The notes: generated by a model from the sequence alone, not told the origin. 7,142 nt of DNA from Christensenella sp. UBA3944 (GCA_002385605.1 DGDU01000056.1:5728-12869), one strand, 5' to 3'. Positions 1 through 6,966 are shown, numbered from the stretch's first letter. Program-made: numbers and translations.

Positions 1-2841
1 ATCGGCATCGAGGATAGCTCTGTATCCAACTCCCTGGGCGGCGCCGTTTACGCCGCGTATGGGAATATCCGTATAACGGATTCGTTAATTTCGGCTGCCG
101 TGGCGGATTACATGGTAAAATCGCAGGCAGGAAATGTAGAAATCTCTTATTCAACCCTTAATAACTCGGCCGGAGGCGGCGTATACGCTGCGAACCAAGC
201 CGACATAGCCGCTAACAGCCTGATTTCCGCGTCTTCGATGTCCTTTGCCGCAGTGTATGTCGGCAACGGCTATTTGGACATAAACAAATCCGAAGTTTAC
301 AATTCGGGCACAGCGCTTTATTTAGCCGAAGGCTGGGTGCAGATAACAAATGAAAGCGTCATCGGCACCGAAAACAATCAGTGGGCTATAAGAGCCGAAG
401 CGGGCAATGTTTGTGCCGAAAATTCTTCGGTTCAAAGCACGGGAGGCGGCATTTATGTCGGCGGGAATTACCTTTCGCTTCAAGAAAGCAGCATAATTTC
501 CCGTGATACCGACAATCCCGCGATAATGATGCCAAACTCCGATCTGGTAGTGCTCAAAGCTGCTATCGAGAGCACCTGCCTCACCGGCGCAATACAGATA
601 AAGGCCAATCTGGTTTTCATTTCAGAAACCGAGGTTTCGGGTTCGCCCATCCTTATGCTTATAGACTCTCCCTACATTGGGATAGACAATATAAATATTC
701 GTTCCGGCTATACGCCTATAGCAATAATGAGCGAAGAGCAAAGCATTAAGACCGACCGCCGCGACTTCGATATCCGCGTCATTTTAGAGAAAATAGGCGA
801 TTATTATTTCCGCGAGTGGAGGGACGACGAAGTATCGCTTACGGAAAATATGGCAATAAGCGCAGCCGATCTCCCCGGCAGCCCCAATCTGGACCCCAAT
901 TACGAGCTTAAATACTCCTTTACACAGGATCCCGATATGGAGCACGGAAGCCTCGTATCCCACACACCCGAAAAGGTTTTCTCGGGCAAGCAGGTAGAGC
1001 TTGAATTTTTGCCCCACAACGGATATTATCTCTACGAGGTGTATTATCTCGAGGGCGGCTCCGAAAAAGTGAATGTCTTTGTTAACAGCGGCGAAGACCA
1101 CAGCATAACAACCGTAACCGCCATTATGCCCGTAGGGGATACCGAAATTTACGCCATATACAGGTCTAAGCCCGTAACGGTAAGCCTGCAGGATATCACG
1201 GCGACCTTCGGCGACGAAATCGTGCTTGAGGCGGTAGTAAACGCCCACGACGGCGTAACCTATTACTACTCGTGGTATAAGAGCGGCTCCAAAATCCAGG
1301 GTCAAACCGAAAGCACCCTCCGCCTGTATACGGTTGCCGACAGCGGCAATTACAGCGTAAGGGTATCCAGCGACCTCGAGGGCGGCTATATCGCCGAAGC
1401 GTTTGCCACCGTTACCATAATCCCCAAAACCGTTTCCGTGCAGTGGGAGGATGTAAGGTTCGAGTTTAACGGCGAAATCCAGCGCCCCAACGGCACGGCT
1501 CTCGACATAGACGGCAACCCCCTGGCGCTCACCTTCACGGGAGGCGGCTCCTCTGTCGGCACCCACACGGTAACCGCGTCTTGCGTCCATCCCGATTATG
1601 TTATTGCAAACCATGTCCGCCAGTATCAGATTTTCCCCAAAAACATTACCATTGTATGGTCTAACCTTTCGTTTACCTACGACGGCTCGGATCATTGCCC
1701 CACGGCTTACGCCGAGGATATCTACGGCGAACCGCTTAATCTGGTGATAAGCGGCTCGAGGTCTAACGCCAGCGCCGCGCCCTATACCGCCGTCGCCTCG
1801 GTTAGCAACCCGGAGTATGTTATTGCAAACCCCTCTGTCGAGTTCTTCATCAATCCCTTGCAGGTTACCGTGCAATGGAGCTTCCAATATACCGAATCCG
1901 GCTCCACCGTATTCTTCTACAACGGATACGACCAGCTTATGAGAATAAGGGCGTATTACTACAATATTTACGATTACGCGACAGACCTCGAAGTAGAGGC
2001 GGTAGGGCAGACGAACGGCAGCACCGAGTTCAAGCTGCCCGACATCTACGAGATCACGGCAAAGTTTATCCAAAACACCCCCAACTACACGCTTAAATCA
2101 AACACGCTGCAGATAAGGATGTTCAAGGCCCGCCCCCGCATCACGGTGCCCGATACAACTTTGGAATATATCTACGACGGCTCGCCTCGCTCGATAAACG
2201 CCGAAATTATATATGCCGACGAATTTATCTGCATGATTGGCGGAAGCGTAGTGCCCAATTCCTTCGTGTCGCCGGGCGTATATAACATAATACTTACATC
2301 CCGCGAAGACGAACTGCACGACAGGGCGCCCGAGGTAAGCGTCACGCTTATCATTCTTGCCGCTTCGCTTTCGATGAGCGACGAAAACAGTACCGCCATC
2401 GCCACGATAATAACCCCGTACGGCGTCAACCCCGGCGCGAACTTTGTATGCGAGTTCACCGATGTTGTCACCGCCGAAACCAATCGCAAGTATAACGATT
2501 TCTGGGGCAGGTCAACCGTCGCCGTAATAAACCTTACTCTCGGCGGGCAAACCGAGCTGGAGGAAATCTCTAAGGTAAGGATAAAGCTGGACGAATCCAT
2601 ACTCTCCAACAGGATACTTAAGCTTCGCAAATACGAGGACGGCAGGTTCCGCGAAATCGCGTACACCCTGGACGAAAACGGCTATATCGAGTTTGACGCC
2701 GACTCTCTCGGCGAGTACGCTCTGGTTACCGAGTCGGGCGTAAACTCGGTAATAGGCGTTGTGGCTTTTGCCGTAATAAGCGTGTTAATCATATCTACGC
2801 TTATAGCCTACCTTGTAAAGCGTAAGAAGTCCGTTTACTAA
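1..2841 (+). CDS. Large modular surface protein, C-terminal 946 residues (5' end outside window)
   Basis: The frame is open from base 1, so the GTG at 100 and nearby ATGs are internal; start and signal peptide lie upstream. Residue numbers count from base 1. Residues 1-248 are about ten imperfect coils of 21-24 residues (pattern GGGVY-x(n)-I-x-I-x-x-S-x-I/V), typical of a right-handed parallel beta-helix. Residues 314-388 resemble a divergent InlB-type bacterial repeat (SGKQVELEFLPHNGYY). Residues 391-475 look Ig-like, with W425 and the DSGNY tyrosine corner at 447-451 but no disulphide cysteines. Four MBG-like beta modules follow (about 477-547, 548-619, 620-709, 710-786), each with a [FY]-[ND]-G turn. 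A wall-proximal domain ends in GEYALV, then a 23-residue hydrophobic helix (917-939) and the basic tail KRKKSVY. There is no LPXTG motif, so anchoring is probably by the membrane helix. The likely role is adhesion or glycan binding; this is inferred and no ligand can be named. Confidence 0.88.
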   Translation: MGIEDSSVSNSLGGAVYAAYGNIRITDSLISAAVADYMVKSQAGNVEISYSTLNNSAGGGVYAANQADIAANSLISASSMSFAAVYVGNGYLDINKSEVYNSGTALYLAEGWVQITNESVIGTENNQWAIRAEAGNVCAENSSVQSTGGGIYVGGNYLSLQESSIISRDTDNPAIMMPNSDLVVLKAAIESTCLTGAIQIKANLVFISETEVSGSPILMLIDSPYIGIDNINIRSGYTPIAIMSEEQSIKTDRRDFDIRVILEKIGDYYFREWRDDEVSLTENMAISAADLPGSPNLDPNYELKYSFTQDPDMEHGSLVSHTPEKVFSGKQVELEFLPHNGYYLYEVYYLEGGSEKVNVFVNSGEDHSITTVTAIMPVGDTEIYAIYRSKPVTVSLQDITATFGDEIVLEAVVNAHDGVTYYYSWYKSGSKIQGQTESTLRLYTVADSGNYSVRVSSDLEGGYIAEAFATVTIIPKTVSVQWEDVRFEFNGEIQRPNGTALDIDGNPLALTFTGGGSSVGTHTVTASCVHPDYVIANHVRQYQIFPKNITIVWSNLSFTYDGSDHCPTAYAEDIYGEPLNLVISGSRSNASAAPYTAVASVSNPEYVIANPSVEFFINPLQVTVQWSFQYTESGSTVFFYNGYDQLMRIRAYYYNIYDYATDLEVEAVGQTNGSTEFKLPDIYEITAKFIQNTPNYTLKSNTLQIRMFKARPRITVPDTTLEYIYDGSPRSINAEIIYADEFICMIGGSVVPNSFVSPGVYNIILTSREDELHDRAPEVSVTLIILAASLSMSDENSTAIATIITPYGVNPGANFVCEFTDVVTAETNRKYNDFWGRSTVAVINLTLGGQTELEEISKVRIKLDESILSNRILKLRKYEDGRFREIAYTLDENGYIEFDADSLGEYALVTESGVNSVIGVVAFAVISVLIISTLIAYLVKRKKSVY
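1429..1857 (+). repeat. Two tandem MBG-like modules encoded back to back
   Basis: Residues 477-547 (1429-1641) and 548-619 (1642-1857) of the surface protein align along their length. Both open with a [TI]-x-V/I-x-W strand, then F-N-G or Y-D-G, a D-I-D/Y-G-[NE]-P-L motif, an S/A-rich turn, a T-A-V/S strand and YVIAN near the end. The DNA for YVIAN shares the 16-base word tatgttattgcaaacc at 1597-1612 and 1816-1831, exactly 219 bases (73 codons) apart. Two more diverged copies follow at about 1858-2127 and 2128-2358. The modules are beta-sandwich spacers known from many secreted bacterial proteins; assignment to the MBG family is by pattern only. Confidence 0.7.
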
Positions 2842-2870
2842 GATAAAACCGCAAAAAACAAGGTTGTTAT

Positions 2871-2900
2871 ACTCCCCGGATGTTTTTTCGGGGAGTTTTA
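2871..2900 (+). terminator. Intrinsic terminator of the surface-protein gene
   Basis: A perfect 8-bp stem, actccccg (2871-2878) with cggggagt (2889-2896), encloses a 10-base loop and runs into TTTT and further T-rich sequence. It begins 29 bases after the TAA of the surface-protein gene. The opposite strand lacks a good T-tract after the stem, so it acts mainly on plus-strand transcripts. Confidence 0.88.
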
Positions 2901-3004
2901 TAATGTTTTCTCCGTAGGCGGAATGATAAAAGGGTTTACATATTTTACTATTTATTTATAAATTTTAAGAATTGGCAAAAATTGTCGAGAAGCCCCAATT
3001 TTAT

Positions 3005-3040
3005 TTGAAAAAACACGCTCTTGTGATATAATAAAGACAT
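3005..3040 (+). promoter_or_regulatory. Housekeeping sigma promoter of pckG (extended -10)
   Basis: TTGAAA (3005-3010) is followed after 16 bases by a perfect TATAAT (3027-3032) preceded by TG-N (3024-3026), an extended -10. Transcription should start near 3038-3040, giving a leader of about 20-30 bases, too short for a riboswitch. The rest of the 226-base gap (2901-3004) is AT-rich. It holds a weaker possible second promoter, TTTACA (2935-2940), N16, TATAAA (2957-2962), which could be chance in such sequence. Confidence 0.85.
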
Positions 3041-3049
3041 ACTAAAATA

Positions 3050-3055
3050 GAGGAG
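3050..3055 (+). promoter_or_regulatory. Ribosome-binding site of pckG with an ambiguous start
   Basis: GAGGAG at 3050-3055 is the only Shine-Dalgarno-like sequence here. It lies 5 bases before an ATG at 3061, which is out of frame with pckG and closes after six codons (MFYDKQ, stop 3079-3081). It lies 12 bases before the in-frame ATG at 3068. The family's N-terminal sequence begins correctly at 3068. Confidence 0.75.
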
Positions 3056-3067
3056 TATCGATGTTTT

Positions 3068-4852
3068 ATGACAAACAATAAATATGTTCTTGATTTTGTC
3101 CAAAAGTACGCCGACTTGCTGACCCCCGACAAAATAGTTTGGATAGACGGTAGCAAACAACAAAAAAAGGAGCTCATCGAGCAAGCCATAGCCACCGGCG
3201 AAGTCATGAAGCTTAACAACAAGCTGCTTCCCGGCTGCCTTTATCACCGCACGGCTCAAAACGATGTTGCCCGCGTAGAAGACCGCACCTATATCTGCAC
3301 CCGCTCCAAGGACGACGCCGGCCCCACCAACAACTGGATGGACCCGCAAGAAGCTTACACCAAGCTCGACTCCATCGCCAAAGGCAGCATGAAGGGCCGC
3401 ACAATGTATGTTATACCCTTCAGCATGGGCAAAGTCGGCAGCCGCTTCGCTAAGTACGGCATCGAGCTCTCCGACAGTATTTATGTTGTTCTCAACATGA
3501 TGATAATGACCAGGGTTTCCCCCAAGATTTACGACAAGCTGGGCGGCACCGACAACTTTGTAAAGTGCATACACGCTAAAGTAAACATCGACCTCGAAAA
3601 CCGCTATATCTGCCACTTCCCCGAGGACAACACAATATACTCTATAAACAGCGGCTACGGCGGCAATGTTCTGCTCGGCAAAAAGTGCCTCGCCCTTCGT
3701 ATCGCCAGCTATCAGGGCTGGAAAGAGGGCTGGATGGCAGAGCATATGCTCATACTCGGTATCCAAAAGCCCAACGGCGAAACCAAGTATGTTTGCGGCG
3801 CCTTCCCCTCGGCTTGCGGCAAGACCAATCTCGCCATGCTTATACCCCCCGAAACCTACACCTCTAAGGGCTACAAGGTATTTACGGTAGGCGACGATAT
3901 CGCATGGCTGCGCAAGGGCAGAGACGGCATGCTTTACGCCATCAACCCCGAAAACGGCTTCTTCGGCGTTGCTCCCGGCACCAATGTAAAATCCAACCCC
4001 AACGCCCTCGAATCCACCAGAAAGAACACCATTTTCACCAATGTTGCCATAAACCTTAAGAACAACACCGTGTGGTGGGAAGGCCTCGACAAGAACCCGC
4101 CCCAAAAGGCGCTCGACTGGAAGGGCAACCCCTGGCACCCCGGTATGGTAGACGCCGACGGCAAGCCCGTTAAGGCCGCCCATCCCAACAGCCGTTTCAC
4201 CGCGCCCATCCAGAACTGCCCCAGCCTCTCGCCCGAATTTGAGAATCCCAAAGGCGTTCCGATTTCCGCCATCATCTTCGGAGGCAGGCGCGCCAAGACC
4301 GCTCCCCTCGTTTATGAGGCAAGGGACTGGAAGCACGGCGTATTCGTAGGCTCCATCATGGCTTCCGAAACGACCGCCGCCGCGGCCGGCCAGGTAGGCG
4401 TTGTAAGGCGCGACCCCATGGCTATGCTTCCCTTCTGCGGCTACCACATGGGCGATTACTTCCAACACTGGCTCAACATGGGCAAGAAAATCAAGAATAA
4501 GCCGAAGATCTTCAATGTCAACTGGTTCCGCACCGACGAAAACGGCAACTTCATCTGGCCCGGCTTCGGCGACAACATGAGAGTTCTCGACTGGATTCTC
4601 CAGCGTTGCGAAGACGCCGTAGACGCCGTCGAGTCCCCCATAGGCTACCTGCCCAAACCCGAAGACATCAACATCGAAGGGCTTGAGGGCATCACCCTCG
4701 ACACCATCAAGGGCCTGCTGGAAGTAGACAAAGACACCTGGAAGCAGGAGGCTAAGGGCATCGAAGAGTTCTACGCCAAATTCGGCTACAGGCTCCCCAA
4801 AGAGCTCAGGAAAGAACTCAAGACCCTCAAATCCAATCTCCGCAAGGCATAA
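3068..4852 (+). CDS. pckG: Phosphoenolpyruvate carboxykinase, GTP-dependent
   Basis: This cytosolic enzyme converts oxaloacetate and GTP to PEP, CO2 and GDP; in anaerobes it may run in reverse as a carboxylating, GTP-forming step. At 594 residues it has the normal length for bacterial members. Visible motifs: R69 in VARVEDRT (substrate arginine, R87 of the animal enzymes), GYGGN with Y197, the KK pair 205-206 and H226 (Mn2+ and substrate ligands), the P-loop FPSACGKTNL at 246-255 with the GTP-type hyper-reactive cysteine C250, the kinase-2 motif VGDDIAW at 274-280, FGGRR ending at R407-R408, the lid around ETTAAAAGQVG, and NVNWFRTD near the C-terminus. The P-loop cysteine and the overall sequence separate it from ATP-type PckA. 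The start at 3068 gives the expected N-terminus. It has its own promoter and terminator, so it is monocistronic. About half of its arginines use CGC, unlike the AGG-rich neighbour, which fits high expression. Confidence 0.97.
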   Translation: MTNNKYVLDFVQKYADLLTPDKIVWIDGSKQQKKELIEQAIATGEVMKLNNKLLPGCLYHRTAQNDVARVEDRTYICTRSKDDAGPTNNWMDPQEAYTKLDSIAKGSMKGRTMYVIPFSMGKVGSRFAKYGIELSDSIYVVLNMMIMTRVSPKIYDKLGGTDNFVKCIHAKVNIDLENRYICHFPEDNTIYSINSGYGGNVLLGKKCLALRIASYQGWKEGWMAEHMLILGIQKPNGETKYVCGAFPSACGKTNLAMLIPPETYTSKGYKVFTVGDDIAWLRKGRDGMLYAINPENGFFGVAPGTNVKSNPNALESTRKNTIFTNVAINLKNNTVWWEGLDKNPPQKALDWKGNPWHPGMVDADGKPVKAAHPNSRFTAPIQNCPSLSPEFENPKGVPISAIIFGGRRAKTAPLVYEARDWKHGVFVGSIMASETTAAAAGQVGVVRRDPMAMLPFCGYHMGDYFQHWLNMGKKIKNKPKIFNVNWFRTDENGNFIWPGFGDNMRVLDWILQRCEDAVDAVESPIGYLPKPEDINIEGLEGITLDTIKGLLEVDKDTWKQEAKGIEEFYAKFGYRLPKELRKELKTLKSNLRKA

Positions 4853-4869
4853 TTTAACCCAATAAATCA

Positions 4870-4900
4870 AAAGGCTGCCTCAAGCAGAGGCAGCTTTTTA
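4870..4900 (+). terminator. Intrinsic terminator of pckG, possibly bidirectional
   Basis: A perfect 8-bp stem, gctgcctc (4874-4881) with gaggcagc (4887-4894), has a five-base loop. It can be lengthened by a G-U pair and three A-U pairs into the T-tract TTTTTATTTT. It starts 18 bases after the pckG stop. The opposite strand shows CCTTTTGATTT after the stem, so weak termination in both directions is possible. Confidence 0.9.
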
Positions 4901-4916
4901 TTTTGGCCGAATAAAT

Positions 4917-4930
4917 ATTACATTTGTAAT
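4917..4930. promoter_or_regulatory. Perfect 14-bp palindrome, candidate repressor operator
   Basis: ATTACA-TT-TGTAAT is an exact inverted repeat just beyond the pckG terminator. Its core TACA-N2-TGTA matches the dyad bound by the BlaI/MecI/CopY repressor family. No such repressor is encoded in the window and no clear promoter overlaps it, so the regulatory role is a guess. Nothing else was recognised between 4931 and 5035. Confidence 0.25.
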
Positions 4931-5038
4931 AGCGTCCATATCGTTTTCGGGATTAGCTCGGGTATATCCTCAAACACTTTCTGTGTACCAAAACATCCTG
5001 CGGCGGATTAAAAGAATAACTCAATTTCAAATTTCGGT

Positions 5039-5075
5039 TTGTGCTTTGTTCATTATAGTGTATAATTATATCGTC
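5039..5075 (+). promoter_or_regulatory. Promoter of the ygiQ-family gene, predicted to give a leaderless mRNA
   Basis: A perfect TATAAT lies at 5061-5066. A weak -35 (TTGTGC, 5039-5044) sits 16 bases upstream. Only nine bases separate the -10 box from the ATG at 5076, so transcription should begin at about 5073-5076, at or next to the start codon. No Shine-Dalgarno sequence precedes this ATG or any other in-frame start upstream (GTG 5058, TTG 5046, GTG 4983). Confidence 0.6.
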
Positions 5076-6905
5076 ATGTACACAAGATTCCTTCCCACAA
5101 CCAAAGACGAGCTGTCTGGGCTTCAGCCCGATTTTATCGTCGTAAGCTGCGACGCTTATGTAGACCATCCTTCCTTCGGGCACGCCATAATAGCGAGGCT
5201 TCTGGAGAGCGAAGGCTTTGTCGTCGCCGTGCTTCCGCAGCCGATCAAGGATTCCGAATATCTGTCTTTGGGAGCCCCAAAGTTAGGTTTTATGGTTAGC
5301 GGCGGGGTTGTGGACAGCATGGTAAGCAACTATACCGTAGCAAAAATAAAGCGCGGAGAGGACAGCTACAGCGAGGGCGGAAGGGTAGGGCGCACGCCCG
5401 ACAGGGCTGTTACCTTCCATACCAAAAACCTCAAAAGGCTGTTTCCCGATGTACCCGTTGTAGTGGGCGGGGTCGAGGCAAGCCTCAGGAGATTTGCCCA
5501 TTACGATTACTGGAAGGATACCGTAATGCCTTCTATCCTAACAGACTGCGGGGCGGACCTTCTTATATACGGCATGGGCGAGCGGCCCTTATGGGACATT
5601 CTTTCGCTTGTAAAAAAGGGCGTTCCGCTTAAGAGTATTAAAAATATAAGGGGCACGGCGTACCTTGCCGACTCCTTCGACGAGATAAAAGAAAAAGCCG
5701 ACAAGGGCGAGGTTAGCTTTTTGCCCTCTTTTGAGGAAGTGGCCTCGGACAAGAAAAGCTATATCAAGGCTTTCAATACTCAGTTTACCTGCAGCGAGCA
5801 CACATTCAACAAGATACTTGCGCAAAAGCACGGCGGGAAGTATGTCGTAGTCAACCCGCCTCAATTTCCCCTCACCACCAAAGAGCTGGATTTTGTATAT
5901 GAGCTTCCGTATGTAAGGGGCTATCACCCGCGCTACAAAGACGGCGTCCCCGCCATAAGCGAGGTAAAGTTTTCTATAACCTCTCATAGGGGTTGCTACG
6001 GAGCCTGCGCTTTTTGCTCGATAACCATGCATCAGGGCAGGCTTATAACCGCGAGAAGCAAAGAAAGCCTTCTAAGAGAGGCAGGGCTTCTTGCAAAGCT
6101 CCCCGACTTCAAGGGGTATATTAACGATGTGGGCGGCCCCAGCGCCAACATACGCCTTCCTTCCTGCAAAAAACAGGAGAGGGCGGGAAGCTGCAAGGAT
6201 AAAAACTGCCTGGGCTATAAAAAGTGCCCCAACCTTGTTGCCGACCACAGCGAGTATATGGAAATCCTTAGGGAAATGCGGGCTCTCCCCGGGGTAAAGA
6301 AGGTATTTATACGAAGCGGGATAAGGTACGACTACCTCATGGCGGACCCGCAGTACAAAAAGATTCTCAAAGAGCTTGTCGAGCACCATATAAGCGGGCA
6401 GCTTAAGGTCGCCCCCGAGCATTGCTCGGAGAATGTCCTAAGGCTTATGGGCAAGCCGTCTTTCGCTTTATACCGTAAATTCAGCGAGGACTACAAAAAA
6501 GTAAACGCCGAGCTCGGCAGAAAGCAGTTTTTGGTGCCGTACCTTATAAGCTCCCACCCCGGCAGCACGCTTAAGGACGCCATAGAGCTTGCGCTCTTTC
6601 TGAAAAGCGTAAATTATGTGCCCTTACAGGTGCAGGACTTCTACCCCACGCCCTCGACAAAGGCGACAACGATGTACTACACAGGCATTGACCCCGACAC
6701 GATGAAGGAAGTCTATGTCCCCAGGACCAAAGAAGAAAAGCGCACCCAGCGGGCGCTTATGCAGTACGGCTTCCCTCAAAACTATCACATAGTAAAAGCC
6801 GCCCTAGAGAAAGAAGGTATGGCTTATCTGATAGGAAATTCGCCGAGGTGCCTCATAAAGCCGGCGCCGCCCACAAAATTTCGGACAAACCCCAAGAAAA
6901 AGTAA
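5076..6905 (+). CDS. ygiQ: Radical SAM protein, YgiQ (UPF0313) family
   Basis: This is a predicted cytosolic [4Fe-4S] radical SAM enzyme whose reaction is not known. The ATG at 5076 gives 609 residues and an N-terminus (MYTRFLPTTKDELSG) that matches the family. A GTG 31 codons upstream would add a hydrophobic stretch translated across the promoter, and is rejected. The N-terminal UPF0313 domain has DAYVDHPSFGHAII, GGVEASLRRFAHYDYW and YGMGERPL. The radical SAM cysteines are C307, C311 and C314 (CYGACAFC, CX3CX2C). A second group, C364, C373, C378 and C384, follows DVGGPSANI; E. coli YgiQ has a similar set, so it may bind another cluster or metal. Further family motifs are RSGIRYDYL, APEHCSENVL, SSHPGST and VQDFYPTPSTKATTMYYTG. 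The C-terminal DUF3362-like region ends in a lysine-rich tail. The protein is shorter than E. coli YgiQ (about 739). Arginine codons are mostly AGG. Confidence 0.95.
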   Translation: MYTRFLPTTKDELSGLQPDFIVVSCDAYVDHPSFGHAIIARLLESEGFVVAVLPQPIKDSEYLSLGAPKLGFMVSGGVVDSMVSNYTVAKIKRGEDSYSEGGRVGRTPDRAVTFHTKNLKRLFPDVPVVVGGVEASLRRFAHYDYWKDTVMPSILTDCGADLLIYGMGERPLWDILSLVKKGVPLKSIKNIRGTAYLADSFDEIKEKADKGEVSFLPSFEEVASDKKSYIKAFNTQFTCSEHTFNKILAQKHGGKYVVVNPPQFPLTTKELDFVYELPYVRGYHPRYKDGVPAISEVKFSITSHRGCYGACAFCSITMHQGRLITARSKESLLREAGLLAKLPDFKGYINDVGGPSANIRLPSCKKQERAGSCKDKNCLGYKKCPNLVADHSEYMEILREMRALPGVKKVFIRSGIRYDYLMADPQYKKILKELVEHHISGQLKVAPEHCSENVLRLMGKPSFALYRKFSEDYKKVNAELGRKQFLVPYLISSHPGSTLKDAIELALFLKSVNYVPLQVQDFYPTPSTKATTMYYTGIDPDTMKEVYVPRTKEEKRTQRALMQYGFPQNYHIVKAALEKEGMAYLIGNSPRCLIKPAPPTKFRTNPKKK

Positions 6906-6912
6906 AGGCCCG

Positions 6913-6929
6913 CTTAATAGGTTATTAAG
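6913..6929. repeat. Inverted repeat between ygiQ and lysA, weak terminator or operator
   Basis: CTTAATA (6913-6919) and TATTAAG (6923-6929) form a 7-bp AT-rich hairpin with a three-base loop, seven bases after the ygiQ-family stop. It is followed by TTGACTTTTTA, so it could act as a weak terminator. It also directly touches the -35 box of the next promoter, which would suit an operator. The sequence cannot decide between the two. Confidence 0.4.
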
Positions 6930-6966
6930 TTGACTTTTTATATTAATTAAATTAAAATTAATGCAT
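6930..6966 (+). promoter_or_regulatory. Housekeeping sigma promoter of lysA
   Basis: TTGACT (6930-6935) and TAAAAT (6953-6958) are separated by the ideal 17 bases. Transcription should start near 6965, leaving a leader of about 22 bases. That excludes a lysine riboswitch in this gap and also excludes the in-frame ATG at 6961 as the start. Confidence 0.75.

Noticed and set aside
784..2073. Minus-strand open frame of 429 codons opposite the surface-protein gene
   Set aside because: Same antisense codon-register effect; no Shine-Dalgarno sequence, promoter or recognisable domain was seen.
2857..2868. Small palindrome AACAAGGTTGTT after the surface-protein stop
   Set aside because: A 5-bp stem with a two-base loop cannot form a stable hairpin and the real terminator follows at once.
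2970..3000. AATTGG (2970-2975) and CCAATT (2995-3000) inverted half-sites upstream of the pckG -35 box
   Set aside because: The six-base half-sites with a 19-base spacer lie in AT-rich DNA and match no operator I know; a catabolite (cre) site was looked for and not found.
2948..4870. Minus-strand open frame of 640 codons opposite pckG
   Set aside because: It is in exact antisense codon register with pckG and is explained by absence of TTA, CTA and TCA codons there. Its translation is rich in G, V and A with no recognisable family, and pckG is certain.
4918..4977. Minus-strand 19-codon ORF reading MFEDIPELIPKTIWTLLQM and ending at the pckG terminator
   Set aside because: It looks protein-like and ends at a possibly bidirectional terminator, but it uses a GTG without a ribosome-binding site and the frame is closed shortly upstream. 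It could be a gene remnant; there is not enough to call it.
4983..5075. N-terminal extension of the YgiQ-family protein from GTG 4983, with a membrane-like stretch
   Set aside because: The family N-terminus begins at MYTRFLP (5076), the extension runs through the -10 box, and no ribosome-binding site precedes 4983.
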